Part shown: one piece after another, positions 1-11,213 of the stretch
Position numbering within the stretch: the stretch's first letter is position 1
How the letters are laid out: each line of letters starts with the position of its first letter
Assembly: GCA_020740775.1 (NCBI GenBank)
Contig: JAHEWK010000008.1
Span: 1,488,001 to 1,552,000, forward strand
Reading direction: 5' to 3'
DNA: 64,000 nucleotides
Source of the DNA: Ilyonectria destructans
Lineage: Eukaryota > Ascomycota > Sordariomycetes > Hypocreales > Nectriaceae
Notes under the pieces: generated by a model
The model's database searches: none
The model's input: the letters and a program-made list of their open reading frames with translations, nothing else
What the model was told of the DNA's origin: nothing
Position numbers and translations under genes: made by a program

Positions 1-32
1 CGCATCGTAAACAGCTGACACCGGAGTTGCAG

Positions 33-1334
33 GAGGTGGCATCATTGGATGCACCACAGCCTACTATCTCACGCGCCATCCAAAGTTCAACCCGGCCCTC
101 CATACAATCACTCTCCTTGAGGCTGCCCCATCCATCGCCCCCGGAGCCTCCGGAAAGGCCGGCGGCCTCCTTGCCCTCTGGGCCTACCCTGACTGCCTGG
201 TCCCGCTCTCTTACCGTCTCCACGCCGAGCTCGCCGCCGAGCACAACGGCGTCCAGAAATGGGGCTACCGGAAGCTTGGCTGCGGCAGCTTCGAGGCCGT
301 CGTTTCTCGCCAGAAGATAGAGGCCTTGCAGCAGAAAGCCAAGGCTGAAGATGACGGCGAGAAGGCTTGGGAGAAGCTGCCTAAGCAGAATGGCGCCGCA
401 AAGGATTTACTCGAGGCGGGCAGCCTGCCTCAGGATCTCGACTGGGTAGATCGTGGCATCGTCGACAACTGGTCTGAGATGGGGGCCCCGGGGTCAACGG
501 AGACGGCCCAGGTGCATCCCTTTCACTTTACCACGGCCATCGCAAAGCTCGCCCAAGAAGGAGGCGTAAAGATATGCACCAACGCCAAGGTCACTGGAAT
601 AAAATCGTCCAAAACGGGCGTTGAGAGCGTCGAGTATCTGGATCGTGAAAGCGACGAGACCAAGACTGTCGATGCGGTAACAGACGTTATAGTTGCCGCA
701 GGCCCATGGACGAGTCGGCTACTGCCGCGGGCAAAGATCGAAGGCTTACGAGCACATAGCGTTGTCTACGAGGCTGAAGTGAGCCCGTATGCAGTCTTCA
801 CAGATATTCAGCTGCCCTCGGACTTTATACCAGAACATCGAGCAGCTATGGGCCAAAAGAGACGACACAAGGGGCGCGTTGACCCTGAGATATATGCCCG
901 GCCCTTTGGCGAGGTTTATGCCTGTGGCAAGTGGCTCTCCAGCGCTGCCGTCACGACGTTCTGTTTCTAACATTTATGCAGGAGAGCCCGATACTTTGAT
1001 CCCCCTCCCAGACACAGCAGACCAAGTCGAGCATGATGAAGCTCAATGCGACGACCTCATATCTTATATCAGCACCATCAGCCCCGTCCTGGGATCCGCC
1101 CCCATCAAAGCCAAGCAAGCCTGCTACCTCCCACGGCACATGCGCTTCGGTCAGGAGGGCGGACCGTTAATTGGAAAGACAACGACCCCGGGTGTCTGGG
1201 CCGCCGCGGGCCATACCTGCTGGGGTATCCAGAACGGGCCGGGAACGGGCAAGCTCATGTCCGAGTTTATCTTTGACGGGGCGGCGAAGAGCGCAAACGT
1301 GGACAAGCTGGATCCGAGAAAGTTCAAGGTTTGA
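33..1334 (+). CDS. FAD-dependent oxidoreductase, DAO family (TDA3-like), 5' partial
   Basis: This is a flavin-dependent oxidoreductase of the D-amino-acid-oxidase fold. Yeast Tda3 is the closest named family member I can suggest, and the substrate is unknown. The N-terminal FAD-binding glycine-rich motif (AGGGIIGC) starts at the window edge. It is followed by an acidic residue region (TLLEAAPS) and the GASGKAGGLL segment typical of the family. The C-terminal half has the second nucleotide-binding signature (AAGHTCWGIQNGPGTGKL). An in-frame TAA at 8-10 and a TTGCAG at 27-32 show that the visible exon begins just after an intron acceptor, so the start codon lies outside the window. A GC-AG intron at 927-981 (donor GCAAGT, branch CTAAC) joins VYACG to EPDTLIP. 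Translation ends at 1334. The family call is firm; the TDA3 subgroup is an inference. Confidence 0.85.
927..981 (+). other. GC-AG intron in the oxidoreductase gene
   Basis: The only splice that restores the frame uses GCAAGT as donor and TGCAG as acceptor. A CTAAC branch site lies 15 nt before the acceptor. Retaining the intron gives a stop at 968-970. Confidence 0.75.
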
Positions 1335-2376
1335 CGTGGTGTTTTGGGACGTGGTACATCCCACCGGTAGTTTTTGAGAGGAGGAGCTTTCCAAGGCCAG
1401 AAGGGACAAGCGTACAAGGGGATTCAAGGATACAGAGTGCTTGGTTTTGAATGAACAGAAGAACAGCGTACTGGCAGATATATATCGCCAAATGATTTAT
1501 GAACCCATCTTGCGGCAATGTGAGGTGTGGTACTAATAGACGGCGCCTGCACTAGAGAAACATGTTAACGAACTACAACCGTATCCAATGAGAAATAGCT
1601 GCTAGCGATCTTCAACCGCAGAGGTACTCTCAAGATCCACCAATCGGCCATGCAACGAAATCCCATTTCGTCCCTCGAAAAGTGGCAGCCACCCGGTACA
1701 CCAGGAGCTGGAGGTGTCCTCCATGTGAAAACGCCTCGTGCGTCAACTCCAAAGCCACCTAAGTTAGAATCTAGTGACATACCTAGATCTAGCACTGGAT
1801 ATCCTCAAACCGGCTCACTCCCGTGTTTATCTACTGGCCGTCAGGGGGAGCACTCCGAGCTCGTTGCTGTTGTCGTCTAGCTAGGAGTCGAACTGGCAGC
1901 TTCAATGCATACCGGCTTCGCAAGCCGCGCCCTCAACCTGCGAAACCTCTCATTAGACTAAACCGGAGGTCCCCCTCGTGAGTCCGAGACATGTTACGAG
2001 CTGGATGGAGACCCAAGTCGTGCGATGTATTGTCAGCCTGGACATTGCTTTTCATAAACACGCCGAAACATGTAGTAAACTCGACTCCTTTACTCTCACC
2101 ACGAAACTTAGGGTGTAGATAAATAAATATGAGATTTAAATTCGATTCCAACAAGAAGCACTCACTTCTGTTCGTTACTTCAATAAGTGCACTCTCAGCC
2201 AACCCTGCTAACCCCAACCCTGGAACCTCATCAGGACTAGCCCCAGCCACATCCTTATCGATAACGACTCCGATCAGAAATTTTGGCGGGCACTTCTCAA
2301 TCGTCGTCCACCAGCCATCCCAATCCTCCAACCTCAACCTTTCCTCCCCGTTCAATCCACTCCCTCTCCCGCAATC
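1335..2376. other. Intergenic region, no gene recognised
   Basis: The gap lies between the oxidoreductase stop and the NOP16 start codon. Short open frames on both strands show no family features. A stretch at about 1880-1960 faintly resembles a tRNA on the minus strand but does not fold properly. The last 200 bases are CT-rich, as expected for a NOP16 promoter and 5' UTR. Confidence 0.6.
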
Positions 2377-3137
2377 ATGGGCCGCGAACTACAGAAGAAG
2401 AAGCGCCGCTCCGGCCGCCAGCCGGTCCGCACGTCCAACAAGAGCAAGAAGATCCTCAACCCGCGCGGCAACTCCACCATCGCGAAGAACTGGTAAATCC
2501 CACCCTCCCCCGGCCACTGGCTTTCCCGCCGTTGGTTGGACGCGGAGTGCAGCGCGCAGGTGCTGACATGAGGCGACATAGGAACAAGGACGAGACCCTG
2601 TCGCAAAACTACCGCCGCCTCGGCCTCCTCGCCCGCCTCAAGGCCCCGACCGGCGGCACTGAGAAGCGTCTCGGCGTCGCTGGTGCCGTCACCACTCGCA
2701 CCTCCGTCAACGACCCCTTCGCCATCACCACCGTCGAAAACGCAATCGTCTCCGAGGCCCGCGTCGAGCGCGACGCCGACGGAAAGATTGTCCGCATCCT
2801 GGGCCACTCGCGCCCCAACCCGCTCAACGACCCGCTCAACGACCTCGACGAGGACAGCGACATGGAGGGCGCCGACGACAAGGCCGCCGACGAGTGGGGC
2901 GGCATCGAGGACGACGCCGATGCCACCGATGTCATCAAGTCCCTCATCGAGGAGAGCCGGGCCCCCGTCGTGAAGACGCCCCGCCACCAGAGCAGCCGCG
3001 AGAAGGAGTGGCTCGACGCCATGGTCTCCAAGTACGGCGACGACACGGCCGCCATGGCCAAGGACCGGAAACTAAACCCCATGCAGCAGACGGCTGCGGA
3101 CATTGCGAAGCGCATCCGCAAGCTGACCAAGGCCTAA
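2377..3137 (+). CDS. NOP16: Ribosome biogenesis protein Nop16
   Basis: Nop16 is a nucleolar factor of 60S ribosomal subunit assembly. The 223-residue protein begins MGRELQKKKRRSGRQP, followed by NKSKKILNPRGNSTIAKNW and NKDETLSQNYRRLGLLARL, the conserved N-terminal block of this family. A middle acidic region (DLDEDSDMEGADD) precedes a conserved C-terminal helix ending in ADIAKRIRKLTKA. There are two exons, 2377-2492 and 2582-3137. The 89-nt intron has donor GTAAAT and a CTGAC branch site and splits the Trp codon of AKNW. The ATG is the first in frame and opens the conserved block, so the start is secure. Nothing is missing compared with family length. Confidence 0.95.
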
Positions 3138-3597
3138 CAAGTTTGGGATACGATGCATGCGGGAATGTGAGAGAACAAGGGTGGATGCGATTTTTGGTTC
3201 ATCTTGGTCAAGAGAATTGGGAGCATCGGATGCCAGACACACAAAAGAGACGGCGTTGGGAGTTGGGCATTGACAGACAAGAACAGTGATATATGGTACA
3301 TATATATACGTCCTTTTTCATTTCCAAAAAAAATATCAACTCGAGCACAAAAAACCCAATGCCTTGCACATCTACCTTTCATGTACGCCGGGGCTGATTT
3401 GGCATCTCTCCTCGAGTCGCCTAGTAAACATGACGCCGTAAACACCCCCTTCAGCCAGAGACGTAAATCTACCGTACAGTATGAACCTCGCTCCAACCGC
3501 GAACTTTCCCAGAATTGCCCTCGCAAACAAAGCCCAAGATCAACCCAAGAGAACTCTATATCCTGCCGTTACCCCTATATGCTGTAGCACGATGTAT
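3138..3597. other. Intergenic region between convergent genes
   Basis: This is the 3' flank shared by NOP16 (plus) and the MARVEL-type gene (minus). It holds AT-rich segments around 3290-3330 and 3540-3600 that could serve as polyadenylation regions. I see no gene. Confidence 0.6.
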
Positions 3598-4630
3598 TTA
3601 GTGCGTTCGGTCATAGTTGCCAGCGGGGAACTGCGCAGGGTGGTCAAGGTGGTCATCATATGTGTTGCCCATGGGAGGGTGGTCGAATGTGTTGGTGAGG
3701 ATGGGAGGGCGGTCATTGTACGAGTTGCTCTCGTACGCATTGCCGGCAGGAGGGTTTGCGTAGGGCATGGAGGCAGGCCCCGAGTTGTACTCGGTGTCGT
3801 TGTCGAAGAGGGTGTTGGTGCGAGGAGGAAGGGCACCGTAACGGCTGGGGTCGTCGTCCTCGGCGCCGTAGGGGTTGCCCTCGTCGTAGCGGTTATTGCT
3901 GTTGTAGGTGTTGCTGTTGTACTGGCTGCCCGTGGGCTCGTGCTCATCCGCATGGACGCGCTCATATGCCTCGTCGTCATGGGGAGCCATGGAGAAGGCG
4001 GCCTTGTCGGGGTCGATGTTCTCGCCGCCGCGGAGCTTGCGGTTGTCATAGCCAGGCAGGTTGCCGTGGAAATTGAAGTATGTTAGGGTGTAAGCACTGA
4101 TGAAGGTGCTACCGGCGAAGAGCAGGCTGCAGGACGGGACGGGGTTAGCAGCTGTGGCTTGCGTTGGCCGAGGGGATGAAACACGTACGTGATGAAGACA
4201 CCGAGGCCAACAACGCCCTTGCTGACGCCGCATGCCTTACCACACAGGTTCTTGGCGTTGAAGCTGGCCTGGGTAGCAAAAGCAGAGAGCCAGAGGACGG
4301 TGAAGGTACCGTCGACGGCCAACATGGCGTGGGGCTGAGCGAACTTGCGGGTGCGGTCGAACCGGGGCGTCATGATGAGGTAGATCCATGCTGGGATGGA
4401 GAGGAAGCACTACAGGAGGACCGGTTAGCAACGACGGCGTAGGGGAGACGGATGGGTGTCTATCTTACCACTCCAAAGGTCCAGCCATTGAGACCGTTGA
4501 TGGTTGAATCTTTAGCGCGGAAGACGCCAATCTCCATACACCATGCGACGAAGGTGAAGATGATCTGGAAGGAGTGGAGGCCCAGCTTCAGGTTGGGGAC
4601 GATATCGGGGTCGAATTCGAACTTCTTCAT
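3598..4630 (-). CDS. MARVEL-like four-TM membrane protein with long cytosolic tail
   Basis: This is a predicted integral membrane protein of 303 residues. The N-terminal half has four hydrophobic segments: around LGLHSFQIIFTFVAWCM, FGVCFLSIPAWIYLIM, MLAVDGTFTVLWLSAF and GLGVFITLLFAGSTFISAY. That layout, with short charged loops and a conserved FDRTRKFAQPHAM loop, matches fungal MARVEL-domain proteins. The C-terminal ~130 residues are hydrophilic, Asn/Tyr/Pro-rich and probably disordered (SQYNSNTYNSNNRYD). Exons are 4469-4630, 4189-4409 and 3598-4126, with introns of 59 and 62 nt. MARVEL proteins act in membrane apposition and trafficking; the role here is not known. Confidence 0.85.
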
Positions 4631-6337
4631 TGTAACGGATAGGGCGGATCTAGAGGAGGAGATGGGTGTGGTTTCGAGGATCGTCGGAGAGGGAGGAGGG
4701 AGGAGGTGATTGTTATCCCGCTCTGGATTTAGGTCGTGGGTGAATCAGGCTGGGTTCAGCTCAGCTCAGCTCCAGGTAGCGTCAGACGGCGGCGTCAATG
4801 GCGGACACAGGGGGACAAGCGGGGCAGTGAAGGGAGGAAGAATAGCGAGCGTCTCTATCGTCGGGGTCGTTGATGTCGTCGTCAAGGTTGTTTGTAGGTG
4901 AAGAGGTGAAGAGGTGCAGAGGGAGTAGTGAATAACGAAGAAGAGAGGGCTTGTTGTTTGCGGAACGGGTTGAGCTGGCTGGATGGATGGGGGGAGCCCC
5001 GGAAACAAATCGAAAACGAAACGTTCCCTGGTCAGCGAGAGAGTCGTCATGAATTGTACACGGCAGGTACGCAAGTACCGACTGTGCGCGGCTTTGGGCT
5101 TAGCCGGGGCGGCTCGACAGCCCAGCCCCAGGCCTCTTCTGGGCTCTTAGGCCCAAGCCAGCGAGCGCCGCAGTGTGGCCACGCGTTGCTGTGAGTGGGC
5201 GCCCTACGAAAAGCCTCAGTCGGCGGCGGGCTCTCAGGGCCGTCCGCTGCCGCTACAGCGCACGGAAAGGCCGCTTGCAGTGAAGGGACGGCGACCGGGG
5301 GACTCGGGGGGACGCCTACCCGCCGCTACAGCGTCTGCAGCGCCCTGCAGCGCCTTGCTGAGCCTCCACTTCTAGGCGTCCTAGGGCATTTCTCTCGCTG
5401 TCGCTCCCCGCGCCAGTGCCGCTCGAGGACAGGTTGCTGCGCCACGGGAGGGCCACAGGGGCACGTCTGCGGCCAATGACGTGGCGCGCAGAGGCTCCAG
5501 CTGAGCGACGGATCCATGCACAACAGGCCTTGGCTTGCATCAAGGTGACCCAATCCGCCCAATGTCCAGTGTGCGCTGAGCCTGCTTCCTCCGCTTTCCT
5601 CGTGTCTTTGTCGTCAGCTGCGCGGCTGATGGGCTCTTTGGTCGCCTCTGTGACGTTGTCCGTCGTTTGTTTTTCTTGCCTTGGCTGCCGAGATGCCTGG
5701 CAACGCCGCCCTCGGCCTGCTGACGTGGAATCTGCGGACGCACCGGAGCCTCTCTTTGGGTTTGATATGCCCATGTTATGATGCACTGGCGCACTCATGA
5801 CGACCTTGTTCGCTACTACCAAACCCTGCAGAAATACAATGCGACCCAACTGCCGTTACCCCGGTAATTTCACCTGTCACGGCACCCGTTGTCTCGGTCT
5901 CGGTCGACATGGTGCACACAAATACGAGACTAGGCCGCCGATACGGATCATTTATCCTTTGCTACTCCGTCCGCGTCTTCTATTTATCGCCCACCCTGCC
6001 AACCTTGGCATCAATTACAAACTCGGATAGCAAAGGGGCATTCGTGTCGCCTATGAAACCGTGGCCCTGTCAGCGGGGTCTCCAACTTCCGTCTCCGTCC
6101 GTCTCCACCGGCTTGGCCATTGCTGTTGTTTAATCGTTATGCATGTTTAACCCTGACAAGTGTCAGTCCTCAACATCTACGTATTTGTATCTCATAGATC
6201 TCACCATGTCCACTTTAACACCATCTTGACATTTGTGACAGGGGAAACCACTGAAAGGAATCATTTCAGGTAGCCCACGTTTTTGCTCATCGTCTCCAAA
6301 TGTACCACCCCTACACCGAATTTATCTGATACAGTAT
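4631..6337. other. Long intergenic region, GC-rich middle part
   Basis: Upstream of the MARVEL gene this stretch has a short AGCTC tandem at about 4754-4770 and GC-rich DNA at about 5080-5750. Open frames of up to 177 codons occur there on both strands. They overlap each other, have Arg/Ala-rich composition and show no recognisable domain, so I treat them as chance frames. From about 5800 the DNA becomes more AT-rich. Confidence 0.55.
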
Positions 6338-6413
6338 CTACTTATGTCTTCGATCGTCTAAAAGCTCAAAAACATGGTCTACTGCTAGTCCTTTTCCCCA
6401 AACTCCTTTTCTT

Positions 6414-6604
6414 CTATACGTGGTAGTCTTGGCACTCAGGCATTGTGACGGACTGGATTTCATCAGAGCCTTGGGTCGGCGCTGGTGGCTGAAACTCGTA
6501 GGTGTGGTGCTGGAACGATCCGTCACAATTCTGGTGGTATAGGTATATCGCTGCGCAGCGACGAGGCCCAGCCATGATGTGCTGAGAAGGATGGCAGACT
6601 TCAT
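6414..6604 (-). pseudogene. Possible remnant of a small secreted protein, frame-broken
   Basis: Reading the minus strand from the ATG at 6604 gives MKSAILLSTSWLGLVAAQ, a plausible signal peptide with an AAQ cleavage site. About 20 codons on, a different frame continues through a Cys/His/Gln-containing stretch (HQNCDGSFQHHTYEF) to a stop at 6414 after MPECQDYHV. No splice signals connect the two frames. It may be a broken gene of roughly 60 codons or two chance frames. I do not recognise a family. Confidence 0.3.
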
Positions 6605-8225
6605 GCCGAATGATCAACGGGATGGGACGTGTCTTATCTGACTGAAACAGGAGTTGGGCTCATTATCTATCTACGAAAATGAACTCGCAATCAGAGACGT
6701 CGAAACTTGCGACCCTCGACTCTATCCGAATGGGGGATGCTGAGATTCGCCAGCGAGGTGGACACGTCGACCGCCATCCAAACCACCAGCAATGCGTCAA
6801 AGCAGGAGCAAAGCTACAAGCACGGATAGAAACGGCTACGGAAACTACCAAAACCGCCGTTGGTCGTGTACATCGCGCCGCTAGATGTCGGTCCAATCGT
6901 CGGCTGGGGATGGCTTAGCCTTCAGCCTCCATATGATGGCTAAACCCTGAACCAACAATTGAGAATATTAGTGCCATTTGTTTGTGGCACTATATAAATT
7001 CCGGTTGTAGCTCGTGGTCTACTCGCTTTGTGACGGCTACCGTGAAACGCGGGAGCGGAAGTGAGACAATGGCTAACTTGATGCCCGTTCTATCACACAC
7101 AGTTCCTCTATTTTTCAGTAAAATAATAGGGAGCGCCTTCCGCACTCAATTGAACAATTTCAGGGACACAAAACTCGGAGTATACAATTCAGCTCAGTCA
7201 AACTTAGGTCTTCCTATCTTGGCAGGTAGAAGCTAGGTTGGGGATATACGCACCAATTCCCCCGAACGACACTGCTCACTCAAATGTCAACAACCTTACC
7301 TTGGACTACTCCAAGACTTCATGAGCACATGGATCCAAAGCCACTTCCGATGGGAGCAACAAGTTGATTATATTCAGTGTTTTATTACTAGGTGGTAGTT
7401 TCCCATGTGGCAACCGCCGTGTGGACAAAAAGCTCAGTGTCTTTGTTGATTCAATCGGTGTGCCTTGGTCATGATGCTTCGAAGGTTGGTGGTCATTACC
7501 AAGTCTGACCCCTCCTCTAGCAGCAGTTGTAAAATTTCAACATTCTATTCAACATGAAGTGGGCCTATCTCCCTGGTACTCGGTGTTTGTACGTGCCCTA
7601 TTTGAGATCTATGTTGGCGAACTGCCTCGAGCGCCGTTCTCCTAGAAGACGTCCACGTCATTTACGTTTCGTCTCACTTGTGTAAAGAGATACATTAGTA
7701 ATCCCTTTGATCCAACTAAGGCTACATGGAATAACCGGTCTATACTTTAGATTTCGTCTCGAGGTGCCTACCTGTTATATTAGGGGCACTGCCAAATGCT
7801 GCCTTCATGGTGCCTGTGATGAGGCAACCATTTCTTCCTTCTCAATATGCACTAGACCCAACGCATGCAGTTGAGCACTTGAAATAGAACGGAGTTAATA
7901 CGGACATGGTTTCAAGCTGGGGAGTTCCAGCAATCATAATAGAATAGTAGGGTAGTTCTCCAAGTTAGGCTTGCTCGATAATATTAGATTGCTTGGGAAG
8001 GGGAAATAGTAACAACAATTCTAAACTCTCTACGACTAATTCTATCGGCCAGAATTTGTCAAACGAATAGATCCGACAGGAAAAGTCAAGCCTGCATAAG
8101 CCCGGATCCGTACCACAGTTCCGATCAAACCTAGATAGAGACTTCAAAACTCGATCAACCTCAACAACCTAGATCTTCGGCTTCCAACGGGATCCCTAGG
8201 GATAAATAGCTAGCTTCTTTCCCTC
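6605..8225. other. AT-rich intergenic region, no gene recognised
   Basis: About 1.6 kb of comparatively AT-rich DNA with frequent stops in all frames. No transposase, reverse transcriptase or terminal repeats could be read by eye. A TATATAA-like sequence lies near 6990, but no convincing gene follows it. Confidence 0.5.
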
Positions 8226-9587
8226 CTAGACAATAGAAAAAACATTAGATATTACAACGCGATCCCTCTGTCTGATAGAATTCGTCAACTTTTCACGTGA
8301 TAGCATCTCTTCGTTCGCCTCTTCTACCCAACCGATTGCCTCAGAAAATGTCGGCTCATTCACAATAGAAACCACATCAGGCATGCTGGATATACCAGGC
8401 ATGAACTCATCCCCTATCATACATCGCTTCATGGTAAGCCGACGAACCTCGGGCATATTCCACAGTTCCCCCAACAAGACAGGCCAGTTCGTGCTGCGCA
8501 ACTTGATTTCCCGTAGCGTGACGTCCTCGAGCGTCGCCTGGTGCCTCGCAAGCGTTCTGGCCAATTCGGAGGCAGTGGTTTCGAATCGGGCAAGGTCTAC
8601 CACCCGCAGATGGGATATAGACAGCACCTTCGAAAGCCGGGGGAAGAGTAGACCATAGTCATAGTCTGAACGACCATCGAAGCCCAGTGTAAAGTGTGAC
8701 AGCTGCGGAAACATGTCCAAGAATCGAGTAAAGCCCGGCTCCCAATTAGGGGTTTGTTTCCGGTTAAGATAAGGACTGAGAATTAATCGGAGATGAGTTA
8801 CGTTGGCGAACTCCAATCCCTCGGGCGGGTCAAGCAGTTGCACGGCGATTGGGTCCCTGCTTCTCCTCTCATCCATGTGGCCCATATAGATGTCGACGCT
8901 CTCTATAGGCAGTTTGCTTTCCGCCGCTGCCACGAGCATGGTATCGAAGACATGCTTGACGAAATCTCGATCTGTTTCACAATCTTCTATGTCTGGGCCT
9001 GTACTCACTTCAAATGGGAACTCAACCTCATTCAGTAGCCCTACCGCTCCCCACGGGAGACGAGCATCGGTAAGGGAGAGGGTCTTGCAGTTAGGAAGAT
9101 TCCGCATGGCCTGCACCAGACCTGCCCGATCTCTGCCGTAATGGAAGGCATCTTGTTCGCTCAACAGTTGTCGAGATCCACAAACCCGGCACTCGTCTAT
9201 GTCAACTTCATCTTCATCCAGCCATGCTGAATCATCGTCGCTCTCGTCAGGAAACCAATCTGGCAGGGGTTCCCAATTGGGATCATCTATACGCGGGTCA
9301 TGCAGGCACGCAACCTCACTAAAAGTCTTCAAAATACGCTGCGTGCATAGTCCCAGTTTGCGTACGGCCAGCCGCAGGATCGGATGCTCGGAGATGTCGA
9401 TCAAATTCTCTATGCTTTCATCTTCAAGCATGACATATCGGGTCTGGAAGTAATCTCGCTGAAATATGTCCAAGGTCATAGCATTCATTGCTCGAGAGCT
9501 TTCCCGAAGTGATAATAAATCTTCCTTGGGGAGAAACTCTGCTATGCAGCGGACGAGCTCGTTGGGAAGCTCTGCCAGTGTAGCCAT
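8226..9587 (-). CDS. F-box protein
   Basis: This is a single-exon gene of 453 codons. Residues about 4-45 (LAELPNELVRCIAEFLPKEDLLSLRESSRAMN) form an F-box. In known proteins this binds Skp1 and brings substrates to an SCF ubiquitin ligase. The remainder has Leu-rich segments (LRVVDLARFETTASELARTL) but no clear LRR, WD or kelch repeats. A short acidic part (DESDDDSAWLDEDEVDID) is followed by a CxxC (ECRVCGSRQ). Such lineage-variable F-box proteins are common in filamentous fungi and their substrates are mostly unknown. The ATG follows directly after a minisatellite-bearing upstream region. Confidence 0.8.
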   Translation of the reverse strand: MATLAELPNELVRCIAEFLPKEDLLSLRESSRAMNAMTLDIFQRDYFQTRYVMLEDESIENLIDISEHPILRLAVRKLGLCTQRILKTFSEVACLHDPRIDDPNWEPLPDWFPDESDDDSAWLDEDEVDIDECRVCGSRQLLSEQDAFHYGRDRAGLVQAMRNLPNCKTLSLTDARLPWGAVGLLNEVEFPFEVSTGPDIEDCETDRDFVKHVFDTMLVAAAESKLPIESVDIYMGHMDERRSRDPIAVQLLDPPEGLEFANVTHLRLILSPYLNRKQTPNWEPGFTRFLDMFPQLSHFTLGFDGRSDYDYGLLFPRLSKVLSISHLRVVDLARFETTASELARTLARHQATLEDVTLREIKLRSTNWPVLLGELWNMPEVRRLTMKRCMIGDEFMPGISSMPDVVSIVNEPTFSEAIGWVEEANEEMLSREKLTNSIRQRDRVVISNVFSIV

Positions 9588-11213
9588 GGTACTGGCTAAG
9601 AGGTAGTAGTGTAGACTGGTTGATAACGGTGTCGGGAGCGTAGGGGCGTGGACGGCAATGAGTCGAGAAGTGGTCTTGAGTCGAGAAGTGGTCTTGAGTC
9701 GAGAAGTGGTCTTGAGTTGAGAAGTGGTCTCGAGCCGAGAAGTGGTATTGAATGTCGAAAACTCGGTGATGCCTCGTAGGTGCGGGGAAATGGTGTTATC
9801 TTACCGCTGGTTGCCTCGCGCAACATGCTTGCTTTTCTTTCCTATTCCGTTCATTGCGGCCTGTGTGGCGCAACGCTATCACTCTGTCTCAGCCTCCAGC
9901 CCTTCCAATCTATTCCATGAGCTTCTCATGTTGCCAAGTGCTGTCAGTTGTCATAGCAATGGATACATGAGCACGTTGGGATTGGGAATTCCACCAGTAT
10001 ACATTGTTAGGACGTTCTAACAACGATTAGATGGGTTTCAGATGCCAAGTATTGAAGGGACCAGACGTATACTACATCGATGTAAACCACAGTATGGAGC
10101 TCCTATTTTACCCCGCCAGCTCAGTAGCTCAACACTAAGCTGGGTTTAAGGGGAGAAGGCGGGATAGTAGGAATGATTTGGCCATATCGCTGGACTTATC
10201 CCGGGTTTCCTTCTAGTCTATATGATGGCTCCCCCTGCTTTTGCAATAGTTATCAGTAAAGGTTCTCATGAAAGCGCCTTGAAAGGAGCCAACGGAAAGT
10301 TAATTATGCCTCCGCACTGTTTTCCAAAATTCTTGATAGCAATAACATTTTTGAGAGGTTCTTGGCCACTTTACCTCACATATCTCGCTGCATCTCCAGA
10401 ACACTAGAGAAATTAACGGACCAAGCCGAATTGAAGGACCCTATTCTATCTACGCGCGATCACACAAGCGGGCTGAGTTCCCATCATGGTCATAACCGAG
10501 CCTCCACAACAACCCGTCCAAGAGCTAGCTAGCCGGGAACCCTCGATCAGCCCATCCCCTCGCATGTCTGTCTCAGACAAGGTCGCACCCAGGACACCCT
10601 TCCCCTTTGAAACGACAGCTCTTTCATTCACACACGAGACCTTGTCTCAGGCTAATCAAAGAGTCCAATTTTCAAGGGCAAATAAATAGGCCGTCCTCGG
10701 GTTGCCCGGCCTCCCGCTCGGCTTAATAAACTTCAGCCCATGGTTGTCTCTGATTGCATGTCGTCTAGGGTTGATCCGTCTTGAAATTAGAAAGACATTT
10801 TGATAGAAATCAATCCCAAATGTGTTTCTGCCTTTGTTCTCCATTTAGATGCAGTGGTGGCATGAGGCAGAATTAAAGGACGGATTGTTGGCGTGGATCG
10901 CAATACCACCCGCTCATACATTATTCCATCTACCTGCCTGCCTACGTGGTTCTTTTCTGGTGCGTCATGAACTCATTAAAGAAGAAAGAGCATTTTATGG
11001 AATCCTACGTCTATGTACCTTGCGGTTTAAGAGAACTCCTAAGCACAGACCACGAACAACCCGATGTGAATGAACGAAAAGGTCAAAAGTATTGCACTCT
11101 ACTTGAATTGTTACCAGACGGACCCCGCTCTATCATGAACCATCGAATCCCAATCGCCCATGAAAGTAGTAGAAGAATTCAGCCCACTTAGTAGCGGGCC
11201 CTCGACTTTCGCC
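9588..11213. other. Intergenic region with minisatellite, no gene recognised
   Basis: Between the F-box start and the acyltransferase-like stop I see only the 18-bp tandem repeat described separately and short frames without family features. The sequence is mixed in composition, with AT-rich patches around 10020-10080 and 10650-10830. Confidence 0.55.
9662..9751. repeat. Minisatellite, 18-bp unit, five copies
   Basis: The unit GTCGAGAAGTGGTCTTGA is repeated at 9662, 9680 and 9698 without change. Two diverged copies follow, at 9716 (GTTGAG..TCTCGA) and 9734 (GCCGAG..TATTGA). It lies 75 bp upstream of the F-box start codon, within the probable promoter or 5' UTR. Confidence 0.95.

Noticed and set aside
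1880..1960. Minus-strand tRNA-like segment with GTTCGACTCC and an anticodon-arm-like hairpin (loop TTGCGAA)
   Set aside because: The T stem does not pair, the anticodon stem has an outer mismatch, and the acceptor halves do not sit at the right distance. At best it is a relic.
5316..5849. Open frame of 177 codons on the minus strand in GC-rich DNA
   Set aside because: It overlaps other frames on both strands, has Arg/Ala/Gly-rich composition and no domain, and looks like a compositional frame.
6605..8225. Possible transposon relic
   Set aside because: AT-rich, but I found no terminal repeats, target duplications or recognisable transposase or reverse transcriptase motifs.
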